Counted from the first letter of the stretch, positions 34,066 to 43,337 are shown. The stretch is DNA of 64,000 nucleotides from Aquiflexum sp. TKW24L (GCF_023502205.1 NZ_JAMFLG010000013.1:62001-126000); one strand, 5' to 3'. Translations and numbers: made by a program. The notes: generated from the letters alone by a model not told the origin.

Positions 34066-35448
34066 ATGGGAAGAATTCCGATTTTAACCATCGCTTTTAT
34101 TCTAAGCTTAGATCTCCTTGGTTTTTCTCAAGATGACCGGCCCAATATCATTTTCATCCTCACAGATGATCAAAGGTGGGATGCTTTAGGATTTGCAGGG
34201 AACGATTTAATCCACACCCCTGAAATGGACCGACTTGCCGCAGAAGGGATATTTTTTGAAAATGCATTTGTAACCACCCCCATCTGCGCGGCGAGTAGGG
34301 CCAGTATTTTGACAGGAACTTACGAGAGGACACATGGTTATACTTTTGGGCAAGGGGAAATCAAACAGCCATTTATTGATCAATCCTATCCTGCAATGAT
34401 GAGAAATAGCGGTTATCAAACCGGCTTTTTCGGGAAATTTGGTGTCAATTATTCCGGTTTTGAGGGGCTTTTTGATCTTGGAGAGAATTACGACAGGTTG
34501 GATCGCTACAAAGATAGAAGGGGCTATTTTTATAAAACCCTCGGTGTGGATACGGTTCATTTGACCCGCTATACGGGCCAAAAAGCCATTGAGTTTATCC
34601 GCCAAACTTCCCAAGAAAAGCCATTTATACTTTCTTTAAGTTTCAGTGCCCCGCATGCCCACGATCCGGCAGAGGAGCAATATTTTTGGGAGAAGGAATT
34701 TGATTCATTATATGCAACACAATATTTTCCCGAGTCTCCTTTAAGTGATCCGGAATATTTTGAGGCGCAACCTACCTATGTTCGGGAAGGTGAAAACCGT
34801 AAACGTTGGCATTGGAGATTTGACACAAAGGAAAAATACCAAAGGAGTATGAAGGGATACTTTAGGATGATTTCTGAAATTGATCATGAAATCGGGTTGA
34901 TAAGGGAAGAGTTATCAAAACAGGAAAAAGATAAAAATACAGTTATCATTTTCATGAGCGACAACGGTTATTTTTTGGGAGAGCGCCAACTGGCCGGAAA
35001 GTGGTTGATGTATGATAATTCCCTCCGGGTTCCGATGATCATTTACGATCCCCGATCCGTCCAAGGCCGAAAAGTAAAAGACATGGTTTTGAATATTGAT
35101 ATAGCACCGACCATTTTTGACTTTGCCGGTCTTGATATTCCAAAATCTTGGCAAGGTCTAAGTTTAGCCGGATTTTTAGAAGAAAACAGTCCTGATTTCG
35201 AGCGGGAAGATTTTATATGCGAACATCTTTGACAGGTGGATATTATACCGCCAAGTGAAGGCCTTAGGACCGAAGACTGGAAATATTTCCGCTACATCAA
35301 TGATCCTCGGCATGAGGAATTATATGATTTGACATCAGATCCTTTGGAAAAGAATAACCTTGCCTTGAATCCTGCATTCCAAGAGCGATTGTCGGAAATG
35401 AGGAGAAAATTTGAAAATAAAGAAAGCCAAATAAAAGCTTGGAAATAA
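34066..35448 (+). pseudogene. Sulfatase gene interrupted by one in-frame TGA
   Basis: Two frames, 34066-35232 and 35233-35448, are in the same register and separated only by TGA at 35230-35232. Together they encode 460 residues of a complete sulfatase: Sec signal ending LLGFSQ, metal aspartates in LTDDQRWD, formylglycine signature CAASR at 74-78, SDNGYFLGE, and the C-terminal IPPSEGLRTEDWKYFRYI and EELYDLTSDPLE blocks. The stop falls between EHL and QVDIIPPSEG, where related sulfatases usually read EHL followed by an aromatic residue; a TGG-to-TGA change would explain it. Either a young pseudogene, a sequencing error, or readthrough. The signature is intact, so the rest shows no decay. Confidence 0.85.
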
Positions 35449-35531
35449 TATTGGAAAAAATTTACCGATTTTTTTCTCCGGCAAAACAACTCCCAAGATT
35501 AAATTCTTCAAATCAAACAGTCAGGGTTAAA

Positions 35532-35556
35532 CCTTGGATTTTCGGAAAATCCAAGG
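35532..35556. terminator. Hairpin after the sulfatase gene
   Basis: CCTTGGATTTTC (35532-35543) pairs perfectly with GAAAATCCAAGG (35545-35556). With one unpaired G the actual loop must take in part of the stem. No T run follows directly, so termination is uncertain. Confidence 0.4.
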
Positions 35557-35593
35557 ATACTACCGTGGTCTGATTTTTCAAGCTTTGAAAAAC

Positions 35594-35632
35594 AAAATAA
35601 AAAAAGGCCTAAGCTAAAAGACTTAGGCCTTT
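35594..35632 (-). terminator. Intrinsic terminator of the 35651 gene
   Basis: AAAGGCCTAAG (35603-35613) pairs with CTTAGGCCTTT (35622-35632), 8-nt loop; the A run at 35594-35605 gives the U run on the minus strand. Confidence 0.8.
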
Positions 35633-35650
35633 GGTATTTTCTAAAAATTC

Positions 35651-36097
35651 CTATTTACATTCTACACTCTCATTAAGCACTTCAGCCGTCAACTCCCCGT
35701 TGGCATTTACAGTTATATGGAAGGTTACTTTATATTTATAGTTCGGGGCTTTCCCCTGCCCTATAAGCAAGGTGGAAATAGTGACAGTTTCATTAAATCC
35801 CTTCGAACCGTTGATAGTTTGATTGACGGTCTCATTTGCCTGATAAGCTGCTCCTGATGTTTGTCCCACACCAGTTGCTTTCAAATTGTAATGGAATTTT
35901 GACATCACGTTCCCACTTTTGGACTCAACAAAATTGGCAACCACATGAATTTCTCCCTCCAAATCAATCAGTTCTCCACAAAAGTCAAATGTGCCTCCAA
36001 AAGGGATTCTTCCCTGACTTGATTGAGCGATTGCCTGACTGGTCAGCATTAGTCCCATTGCTGCAACGAGACTAAGAATTACTAAATTTCTCTTCAT
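35651..36097 (-). CDS. Secreted hypothetical protein
   Basis: A 148-residue protein not recognised. MKRNLVILSLVAAMGLMLTSQAIAQ is a textbook Sec signal with AxA-type cleavage after the AIAQ region. The mature part, about 123 residues, is rich in alternating strand patterns (IHVVANFVESKSG, VMSKFHYNLKATGVG, YKVTFHITVNANGELTAEVL) and has two cysteines (FDFCGEL and the penultimate VECK) that could form a disulfide. A small beta-sandwich or barrel in the periplasm or medium is likely. Single gene with its own terminator. Confidence 0.65.
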   Translation of the reverse strand: MKRNLVILSLVAAMGLMLTSQAIAQSSQGRIPFGGTFDFCGELIDLEGEIHVVANFVESKSGNVMSKFHYNLKATGVGQTSGAAYQANETVNQTINGSKGFNETVTISTLLIGQGKAPNYKYKVTFHITVNANGELTAEVLNESVECK

Positions 36098-36611
36098 TTT
36101 TTTTTGTTTTTTGGGTTAGAATTTGTTTAAATTAAAATAAAAGGTAATCGATAAAATATAATTGATAATTCAAGTAATCAGGATGTTGTGGTATGTAGAA
36201 GCGTCAGACTTTATTGGTATCTTTTTTTAAGAAAATGAAAAAAAAGCTAAGGAAAAGTCTATTGTATTTATTTCAAAATATGGTAAATCGTGAAGTATCA
36301 GAGGAATTGTATACCCGTTTTATTGGTATGATTTTACCAATAAATTTCAGCTAATACCAGAGCTACTTATCCAATGACTTATTATTGACCGATCGGTTGA
36401 TCAAGTGGCGTTATGTAGCAGATTTTACCGTTGGATTATTCACTTAGCATTTTACTATGATTTCAATTATCTTTAGTTTGTGTAAAAAAACCGGATTGAG
36501 GGGGTCAAAAAATTTTTTCAGAAATATGAACTAATCCTATCCGTGATTTCAAGTAATCAGCATCAGATTTTCAGTGCTGTTTAAATAAAATACTGCCAAA
36601 AAAATAATTGG
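36098..36611. other. 514-bp A/T-rich divergent regulatory spacer
   Basis: No gene. It separates the leftward secreted-protein gene and the rightward Hpt-LytTR-kinase operon. It contains three copies of TTTATTGGTA: at 36210-36219, at 36319-36328, and inverted (TACCAATAAA) at 36335-36344, the last two making a 10-bp inverted repeat around a 6-nt spacer. Confidence 0.55.
36319..36344. promoter_or_regulatory. Inverted-repeat candidate operator
   Basis: TTTATTGGTA and TACCAATAAA around TGATTT; a further half-site lies 109 bp upstream. Binding protein unknown; the LytTR regulator encoded downstream is one candidate. Confidence 0.45.
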
Positions 36612-36971
36612 ATGGATTTCAGCACTTCCTATATTGACCTATCAAATGTGAGGACTATTTCAAGGGGGGATTCCCAACGAATGGAGAAGTATATCCGGCA
36701 GTTTTATGAATTGATTCCTGAAAGACTGGAATTATTAAAAAAAGCTCTTTTGGAAGAAGATAGGGTTCAGATTCGTCAAATTGCTCATAAAATGGCCCCA
36801 CAGTTGCAGTTTTTTGGAGTTAGAGAAATCAGTAATCCCATCAAAAGACTGGAATTGGAATATATCAGCATGCCTAAAGAGGAATTACATGAATTGGTAT
36901 TGCGAATAATTGCTAAATTGGAGGATGCCATAGCCGAAGTTTCTACTATCTTAAAGCATCATTTTGAATAA
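36612..36971 (+). CDS. Histidine phosphotransfer (Hpt) protein
   Basis: A 119-residue all-helical protein. IAHKMAPQLQFFG carries the phospho-accepting histidine H59 in the usual H-K-x-K/x-P context of Hpt domains, preceded by a helix with FYELIPERLELLKKAL and followed by LELEYISMPKEEL and a final helix. It would shuttle phosphate between the receiver of the hybrid kinase and the LytTR regulator. Its stop overlaps the start of the regulator gene by 8 bp, so the three genes form one operon. Confidence 0.82.
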   Translation: MDFSTSYIDLSNVRTISRGDSQRMEKYIRQFYELIPERLELLKKALLEEDRVQIRQIAHKMAPQLQFFGVREISNPIKRLELEYISMPKEELHELVLRIIAKLEDAIAEVSTILKHHFE

Positions 36972-37743
36972 GGATTCAAACATACCTGCCCACATCACTT
37001 GTGCGATCATTGATGATGATCCTTTTATCTCTGATCTCCTGATGGATAAGCTTACCCAACACTTTCCCGAAATCCAGGTGATAGCTGTTGCAAAAAACGG
37101 GCATGAAGGAATTGAGAAATTAATGAAATTGAGACCCAAAGTGGTCTTTTTGGATGTGGAAATGAACGACATGACCGGCTTTGAAATGCTTTTACAGCTG
37201 CCGGAAATCTATTTTAAGACGATTTTTATCACCTCTTACAGACATTATGCGATTAAAGCCATCAGGTTCAATGCCTTGGATTATTTACTGAAGCCTATTG
37301 ATCTTGAGGAGTTGAAAAATGCCATATCCCGATTTAAAAAGCAAGACATGCAATCTTCTCTTGCAGATCCCATCCATCAGGCTTTGGTGAATTTTTCCAC
37401 GCTAGATGTAAAAGAACATGTCCTTACCCTTAATATTCATGATGGACAATTGAAAATTGCCATCAAAGATATCCTTCATATCCAAGGAGACAGAAACTAC
37501 AGTCAGATTCACCTAGCCAACAAAAAAAAAGAGGTCGTCTCTAAAACCCTTTCAGATTTGGCCACAATCCTAGATGGACATTATTTCTTTAGATGCCATA
37601 AATCCTACTTAGTAAATAGATACCATGTGCAGGCTCTTGTCAATAATTTTTCCTTAATGCTATCTTCGGGTATTACCCTTCCAATTTCCAGAAGACAAAA
37701 ACAGCCTTTTCTAGATTGGTTTTCTGAAAAAATGTTACCATGA
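36964..37743 (+). CDS. LytTR-family response regulator
   Basis: A 259-residue regulator. The start is TTG at 36964; no ATG fits upstream of the receiver, which begins at TCAIIDDDPF, so the rare start codon is needed and implies coupling with the hpt gene it overlaps. Receiver domain 12-130 with phospho-acceptor D64 (VVFLDVEMNDM) and K108-region KPIDLEEL; LytTR DNA-binding domain about 150-255 (IAIKDILHIQGDRNYSQIH, FFRCHKSYLVNRYHV). LytTR proteins bind short direct repeats upstream of targets. Ends with an ATGA overlap into the kinase gene. Confidence 0.9.
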   Translation: MNKDSNIPAHITCAIIDDDPFISDLLMDKLTQHFPEIQVIAVAKNGHEGIEKLMKLRPKVVFLDVEMNDMTGFEMLLQLPEIYFKTIFITSYRHYAIKAIRFNALDYLLKPIDLEELKNAISRFKKQDMQSSLADPIHQALVNFSTLDVKEHVLTLNIHDGQLKIAIKDILHIQGDRNYSQIHLANKKKEVVSKTLSDLATILDGHYFFRCHKSYLVNRYHVQALVNNFSLMLSSGITLPISRRQKQPFLDWFSEKMLP

Positions 37744-39989
37744 AGAGAGCGATATTTGTTTTTTTTATCTTTTTAACTTTCTCTGTTTCGGCAAAGGAGG
37801 ATGAAGATTTTTTCAAAAAAATCGAATCCCTAACCTCAGCAATCAATCAGGCTAGAAAATCAGGAGATTTAGAAAAGGAAATCGAGTTACTGTATGAAAG
37901 GTTTCAACTGAACACCATAACACTTAACCACAACCAATCCTATGTTTGGGGATTGGAACTTGAGGACTTGATAGATCACCACGAGGACCTGGAAATCGTC
38001 AAAAAGATAAAGCAGCCATATTTTTCTCGGATGGGTTGGCTTTTCAATACTTTTAGTGAATATGAAACCAGCATCGAATATTACCAAATATCGGTTGCTA
38101 TCGCCGATCAGGAGGGAAACGTAGAGGCAAAATACAAGGATTTAGGAGCTATAGCTTTCACCAAGTTTTTGCTCGGGGATAAAGAAAAGGCACTTCATCA
38201 ACTGGATAATCTTATGCAGGAGGTTCTGGCCCTTGGAAATGACAATTTGAAGGCCGAGATCAATTATCGCTTTTACACGGTATGGGTAGAAAGTGACCCT
38301 AAAAAAGCATTGGCATATGCCCATGAGAGTTTGAATACATCCGATACCCAAAATCTATCCCATCGATTGACCACTGTGGGAAATTGCTATGCACAGATGG
38401 GGGAATTGGACAGTGCACTATTCTATACCAATCAAGGATTGCAACTGGCCAAGGAAAACGTATTTTATACACAGGAGTCCAATGCACTCATTTTGCTTGT
38501 GAGTATTTATTCCCAATTGGGGGATTTCGAAAAAGCGCTGGAAAATTTTAAGGTATACCATATGCTTCAAAACGATGCTATGGCTTTCCAATCCGGTATG
38601 AAACTGATGACCATCAACCAAAAAACCCTTGAGGAAAAGCTGATGCTTCAGGAATCTCTTGCAGAAGAAAAACTCATCAATCAACGGGTATTACTCTGGA
38701 TATTTGTGTTTTTCACGCTCATTTTGGGGATAATTCTCTTCCTGTTGTACAAAAAAATCATGCTGACCAATCAACAGAAAAAAAGAATTGAGGAAGAGAA
38801 AATCAGAGCAGAACAATCCGAACAGTATGTGGAACAGTTTCTTATCAGTCTTAGCCACGAAATACGAACACCTATGCATGCAATTTCCGGAATGGTCAAT
38901 GCCTTGTTGCGAAATCCTGAATCAAACTTTAAGGACGAATACCTGGAAGCCATGCGCATCAGCTCAGACAATCTCCTAATCTTACTAAACGATATTTTGG
39001 ATTTGGCTAAAATTGAATCCGGTAAGATGCAGCTTATCCTTGAGCAATTCAAGCCGGTACAAGTGGCCATGGGAGTGATTCATTTGCTCAAATTCAAGGC
39101 ATCGGAAAAAGGTTTGGAACTTGCAGTGGATGTAGCTGAGGATTTTCCTGAGAAGATGGTTGCCGATTCTTCCCACCTATCTCAGATTTTGATCAATCTA
39201 TTGGGCAATGCTATCAAATTTACCGATCAGGGGAATATAAGGCTCATCATGTCTAAAGTTGGAGAATATGCCCGGTTCGTAGTTCAGGATACCGGAATTG
39301 GGATTCCTGAGGAAAAGCTCCAATTGATTTTCAATAGCTTTGAGCAACTTGGGAAAGAACAGTCAAGAAAATATGAGGGAACAGGATTAGGACTGAGTAT
39401 TTCAAAAAAGCTTATTGAACTTCAGGGAGGGAGAATTTGGGTGGAAAGTGAACAGGGAAAAGGAAGCAGGTTTATTTTCGAACTTCCTATCCATAGTGAG
39501 CAAATAAATCTTTCTGATGCCAAAATCATTCCTCAGTTGGACCTTAGAAGTTTAGGAGAAAAACTCAAAGGAATCCGCATCTTACTGGTAGATGATGATG
39601 TGTTCAATATGATGGTGGTACAGGATGATCTTACCTTTTTTATTCCTGAGGTTTCCATTATCGTGGCTAAAAGCGGTGAGGAGGCTTTGCAGCATTTTGA
39701 AAAGAGTGATGTTGATCTGGTGTTGATGGATATCCACATGCCTGGAATGGGTGGCATCGCCGCAGCAAAAAAAATGAGGGACTTGGAATCCCTGGACAAA
39801 CCCGGGAAAAGAACTCCTATAATTGCGATAACTGCAAATATTGTTCATTCAGAGATCAATAAATTTATGAACTCAGGTATGGATGACTATATTCCCAAAC
39901 CTTATAAGGTTGAGGAGATTTTAGGGATCATTAGCCACTATTTTCAAATGGATTTATCTAAAATTTCTATAATAAATTTTAAAAAATAA
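37740..39989 (+). CDS. TPR-containing hybrid sensor histidine kinase
   Basis: A 749-residue inner-membrane kinase. Signal peptide to about residue 18 (FSVSA), a periplasmic TPR region (about 20-300), one transmembrane helix at 317-337, coiled coil, HisKA with H373 in SLSHEIRTPMH, HATPase with N-box NLLGNAIKF (486-494), DTGIGIP (517-523) and GTGLGLS (547-553), and a C-terminal receiver with D664 in LVLMDIHMPGM. The extracytoplasmic TPR form is common in Bacteroidetes. The phosphorelay would run H373, D664, then Hpt H59 and LytTR D64, all within this operon. Confidence 0.92.
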   Translation: MKRAIFVFFIFLTFSVSAKEDEDFFKKIESLTSAINQARKSGDLEKEIELLYERFQLNTITLNHNQSYVWGLELEDLIDHHEDLEIVKKIKQPYFSRMGWLFNTFSEYETSIEYYQISVAIADQEGNVEAKYKDLGAIAFTKFLLGDKEKALHQLDNLMQEVLALGNDNLKAEINYRFYTVWVESDPKKALAYAHESLNTSDTQNLSHRLTTVGNCYAQMGELDSALFYTNQGLQLAKENVFYTQESNALILLVSIYSQLGDFEKALENFKVYHMLQNDAMAFQSGMKLMTINQKTLEEKLMLQESLAEEKLINQRVLLWIFVFFTLILGIILFLLYKKIMLTNQQKKRIEEEKIRAEQSEQYVEQFLISLSHEIRTPMHAISGMVNALLRNPESNFKDEYLEAMRISSDNLLILLNDILDLAKIESGKMQLILEQFKPVQVAMGVIHLLKFKASEKGLELAVDVAEDFPEKMVADSSHLSQILINLLGNAIKFTDQGNIRLIMSKVGEYARFVVQDTGIGIPEEKLQLIFNSFEQLGKEQSRKYEGTGLGLSISKKLIELQGGRIWVESEQGKGSRFIFELPIHSEQINLSDAKIIPQLDLRSLGEKLKGIRILLVDDDVFNMMVVQDDLTFFIPEVSIIVAKSGEEALQHFEKSDVDLVLMDIHMPGMGGIAAAKKMRDLESLDKPGKRTPIIAITANIVHSEINKFMNSGMDDYIPKPYKVEEILGIISHYFQMDLSKISIINFKK

Positions 39990-40043
39990 AATTATCAGTT
40001 TTTAACCTAAAGAGTAGAATGAAAAATTTTTAATCAGAGACAA

Positions 40044-40850
40044 TCAACCCTGATCCTTTAACCAATCCCCAACCCTTTCATTAAAATCCTCCATATTTTC
40101 CCAATGGAAAGCATGCCCACTTTTTTTATAGATATGCAATACTGATCCGGGAATTCCGGCCGCCACTTCCTTGGTCATCCAAACAGGCGTAAAAATATCC
40201 TCTTCGCCTCCCAATACAAATACCGGGCAATTCACTTTTGCCAAATCCTCCAGCACATCATGCGTCACACAAGCCGCAGCCTGTCCTTCCAATCCGATCA
40301 GCGGTTGGGGATTGGGATCCAAAGCGGCATTTTTCCGGTCTTCCAAAAGACCCGCGTGAAATTCCTCATTGTCCCAGGATTGCTTGGAAAAAATCAATAA
40401 CTGGATATAAACACTGAACTCCTCAGGTTTCAATCTTGCTTTGCAGTCCTTCATATGTTGGAAAATCGCCTTGGCAGCATTGTCACAGCGTGCCCAGGGA
40501 CACATCAGCACCATGGCTTTGACCCTTGTGGGAAAATGGATCGCCATCCGTTGGGCGATGATGCTTCCCATGGACACGCCGGCTACTTTGACCGCACCCA
40601 AACCCAAGTGATCCAACACGCCGATGCAGTCCTGCGCCATCTGAAGGGAAGTATAAGGACCTGCAGGCTTGTAGGATTTGCCGACTCCCCTGTTGTCCAC
40701 GAGGATACAGCGGAAGGATTTGGCCCAATGGGCGACGTGTTTTTCCCAGACGCTTCCCGGGGCAGTGATTCCCATGATCAGGAGCAGCGGTTCTCCAGCA
40801 CCTTTTTCTTCAAAGTAGATGTTGGTTCCGTTGGTGGTGATGGTTGGCAT
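40044..40850 (-). CDS. Alpha/beta hydrolase
   Basis: A 268-residue cytoplasmic hydrolase. The elbow GVSMGS puts the nucleophile at S94; aspartate in GGEEDIFTP and histidine in SGHAFHWEN complete the triad. NRGVGKS (53-59) and the overall size resemble 3-oxoadipate enol-lactonase/carboxylesterase relatives, but substrate specificity cannot be told. It converges with the kinase operon, and lies upstream of nothing on its own strand; the spacer to the next leftward gene at 41178 is 327 bp. Confidence 0.82.
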   Translation of the reverse strand: MPTITTNGTNIYFEEKGAGEPLLLIMGITAPGSVWEKHVAHWAKSFRCILVDNRGVGKSYKPAGPYTSLQMAQDCIGVLDHLGLGAVKVAGVSMGSIIAQRMAIHFPTRVKAMVLMCPWARCDNAAKAIFQHMKDCKARLKPEEFSVYIQLLIFSKQSWDNEEFHAGLLEDRKNAALDPNPQPLIGLEGQAAACVTHDVLEDLAKVNCPVFVLGGEEDIFTPVWMTKEVAAGIPGSVLHIYKKSGHAFHWENMEDFNERVGDWLKDQG

Positions 40851-41177
40851 TTTTTATAAAAGGGTTATTGGTTATTTGTTATTTGTTAATGGTTGTAATT
40901 GTTCTAGTTGTTCTAATGGTTCCGCAATATCAGACAGGTGTAATTGTTTTAGCTTTTGTCGATGTTTTCAGATTGCTGTAATTTTCAGAATGTGGCCTAC
41001 CGTCCTGAATCTTATGTCTTTTGTCTTATCTCTTCTTGTGGGTGTTTCTTGCCTCCTGACTCTCGCTCTCCTACGTACCTTAACCCCCTCTTATGTCTTC
41101 GCCAACATCGGTCATCGGTCATCCGACATTTTCCCAGTCTCGCTTCTCGTTTCTCGTTTCTCGCTTCTCGCTTCAAC
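40851..41177. other. 327-bp low-complexity spacer
   Basis: No gene. Near 40861 it holds a string of GGTTATT-like repeats, and at 41138-41174 about five tandem copies of a 7-bp unit resembling TCTCGCT/TCTCGTT. Such low-complexity strings recur in other spacers of this window. Confidence 0.6.
41138..41174 (+). repeat. Heptanucleotide tandem repeat
   Basis: About five units of TCTCG followed by CT or TT. It lies just 3' of the epimerase gene stop codon at 41178. Confidence 0.7.
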
Positions 41178-41999
41178 TCACAAACCCGGAGCAAGCGTTT
41201 CCTGGATCCATTTTCCGTCGTGCAAAGTGACAAAATCGGGATCTTCCAAGGCTTCTTTTCCCTCGTCTTCACAGATGATCCAGCCTGCATAGCCTATTTC
41301 CTTGAGCCATTGGGTGATTCCGATCAGGTCGACTTTTCCTTTTCCCATCAGGGCAAATTCCGGATTTCCATCCCAATCTTTGTAATGCACATGGTTGATC
41401 ATGGATTGGTATTCTTTCATTTTGGCAAGGGGATCCATGCCGCCGTTGATGATGTGGCCGACGTCGGGACACCAACCTGTGGCAGACAGGTCAAGTCCTT
41501 CCAAGATCACTTTGTAATCGTCTTCTGTCCTTGTGATGGATGTATGGGGGGAATTTGGGTGGAAACTGCTTTCTACCCCTTTTTCTTTGGCCCTTCGGGA
41601 AACAGTGTTCACGATATCTGTCAGGCTTTTTCTGCGCTGCACGATGTCATGCCTACCGGTAGGAATCTGAACTGTACAAAGGACCGAGCCTGGAAACCGC
41701 TGCAGCAAATCGATCGCATTGTCTGCGACCTTCCGCTCTTCCTCAGTTTCTTCTTTACCGTTCCAGTCCAAAGCCAAAGCTACCGCAGCCAGTTCAATAC
41801 CCTGTTCCTTGAGTTTTTCTTCCAACAAAACCGGATCAGACAATTTGCCCATCCAGGAAAAAATAGGTTGGATCCCGGTAAAACCGGCTTTGGCAATGAT
41901 CTCGATCATATGTCCCAACTGGTCTTTGTAGGTTTCCCCGTTGTTGTTCATATACCAGGTATAGACCTCAGCACCGAATTTGAATGGTAGTTTTTGCAT
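41178..41999 (-). CDS. Sugar phosphate isomerase/epimerase-like TIM barrel
   Basis: A 273-residue protein, cytoplasmic. Starts FKFGAEVYTWYMNNNGETYKD as in IolE/xylose isomerase-like barrels. Probable metal ligands are the histidine in FHPNSPHTS, the aspartate in WCPDVGHIINGG, the histidine in HYKDWDGN and the glutamate in WIICEDEG. It belongs to the same superfamily as the enzymes at 13188 and 33160 but is clearly a different subgroup. Upstream on the same strand is a DUF1016 nuclease; no functional link is apparent. Likely acts on a sugar or inositol-derived intermediate. Confidence 0.82.
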   Translation of the reverse strand: MQKLPFKFGAEVYTWYMNNNGETYKDQLGHMIEIIAKAGFTGIQPIFSWMGKLSDPVLLEEKLKEQGIELAAVALALDWNGKEETEEERKVADNAIDLLQRFPGSVLCTVQIPTGRHDIVQRRKSLTDIVNTVSRRAKEKGVESSFHPNSPHTSITRTEDDYKVILEGLDLSATGWCPDVGHIINGGMDPLAKMKEYQSMINHVHYKDWDGNPEFALMGKGKVDLIGITQWLKEIGYAGWIICEDEGKEALEDPDFVTLHDGKWIQETLAPGL

Positions 42000-42035
42000 G
42001 GTTTTGTTTTTGAGGTTTTGATGATTATAAAGCGC

Positions 42036-43175
42036 CTAACTGTTCCATTTTTGTAATTCATTGGTAATAAATGCTTCAAGTATTTCCTTTTTGGGCAATT
42101 CGAGAAGGTATTTGGAAACGAATAATTTGTTGTCCATTCCAGTGGTAGCGAATTCTACCAACGCTGTGTTTTTGTGGGTTACCAATAGTATCCCAATCGT
42201 GGGGTTATCATCACTTTGCATCATGTTGGCTTTGTAATAGTTTACATAAGTATTGAGTTGTCCAATATTGTGATGGTTAAAGTCTTCTACTTTTAGCTCT
42301 ACCAGAACATGGCATTTGAGGATCCGGTGGTAAAATACCAAGTCAATAAAAAAATACTCATCTCCGATCAGGATTTTCTTTTGTCTGGCTTCGAGGCAAA
42401 AACCATGTCCCATTTCCATCATAAAATCCTGTAAATGGTCAAGCAAGGCTGATTCCAAATCATTTTCCTCTACCGCATCTTTCGCCTTCAATCCCAAAAA
42501 TTCAAATGCATAGACAGATTTCACGATATCAGAAGGGTTGGCGATTTCTGCCTTTTGTTGGGTGATTTCGCTGAGCATTTCAGGCTTGATGCTCATTCCA
42601 CTTCGTTCGTAATACAGGCTGTTAATTTGGTGTTTGAGTTCTCGGACGCTCCAAGTGCCTTTGATGCATTCGAGTTCGTAGAATGAACGTTTGATGTTAT
42701 TTTCTATAGTAATCAGTTGTTCAATATGTGTATAGGATAATGACTGTACAATGATTGACCCTTTTAATTGAAATTCAGTTAATTGAAATTCGGAGGTCAG
42801 TGACCCCAAAATTCTCAATTGTGAATCAAGATTTTCATTTTTCTCCAATTCGGAGGTCAGTGACATCCGAATGGGAGAGTTTTGTATTTGACTTGCAACT
42901 AGAGGTTCTATTTGGGGATAGTAGAGATAAAATAACCTAAAGTTCCTAAAAGTACGTTCGTCTAATCCTTTTATCGAAGAACAACTTTTCGCAAGATTAG
43001 CCAATAATTTTTTACCGTATTTAGCTCTTTCTTCTCCCTTTTGCTCGAACTCTACAATATAATATCCAATCAGCCAATTTCTAAAAGTTAACGACACATT
43101 AACTGCTTTGGTAGCTTGCTGCTGAAAGTGGGAATGGGTTTGCTCAATGGTGGTAACTAAATAATTGAAATTCAT
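42036..43175 (-). CDS. DUF1016 (YhcG-type) PD-(D/E)xK nuclease
   Basis: A 379-residue protein with the N-terminal DUF1016_N helical region (FRNWLIGYYIVEFEQKGEERAKYG) and a C-terminal nuclease-like domain in which FIDLVFYHRILKCHVLVELKV holds the D...E-x-K core. YhcG proteins bind branched DNA by structural work on relatives, and are frequent in accessory regions. Between the domains lies an insert with in-frame repeats (SEFQLTEFQLK and two copies of SLTSE), from a 15-bp tandem repeat at 42764-42793 and an 18-bp repeat at 42787-42804 and 42847-42864. A truncated second DUF1016 gene is at 47193. Confidence 0.85.
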   Translation of the reverse strand: MNFNYLVTTIEQTHSHFQQQATKAVNVSLTFRNWLIGYYIVEFEQKGEERAKYGKKLLANLAKSCSSIKGLDERTFRNFRLFYLYYPQIEPLVASQIQNSPIRMSLTSELEKNENLDSQLRILGSLTSEFQLTEFQLKGSIIVQSLSYTHIEQLITIENNIKRSFYELECIKGTWSVRELKHQINSLYYERSGMSIKPEMLSEITQQKAEIANPSDIVKSVYAFEFLGLKAKDAVEENDLESALLDHLQDFMMEMGHGFCLEARQKKILIGDEYFFIDLVFYHRILKCHVLVELKVEDFNHHNIGQLNTYVNYYKANMMQSDDNPTIGILLVTHKNTALVEFATTGMDNKLFVSKYLLELPKKEILEAFITNELQKWNS

Positions 43176-43337
43176 TATAAGATTGCTTTAAATTTTCCCC
43201 AAATCGAATTTTTCATTTTTTTTAACTGGCAGACAATCATAATCTTTTTGACCTAACCGTTAAAACTATACTAATTTATATGTAAGCGTCACCAAAGTCA
43301 TAGGCAATCTTTTAATCTAATTATAAACCTTAAATCA

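Noticed and set aside
35230-35232. Selenocysteine at the sulfatase TGA
   Set aside because: No conserved Sec position is known to me in sulfatases at this site and I saw no clear hairpin directly after the codon; a nonsense change is simpler.
41138-41174. CRISPR array
   Set aside because: The units are 7 bp and tandem with no spacers, so it is a simple repeat. No other CRISPR-like array was seen in the window.
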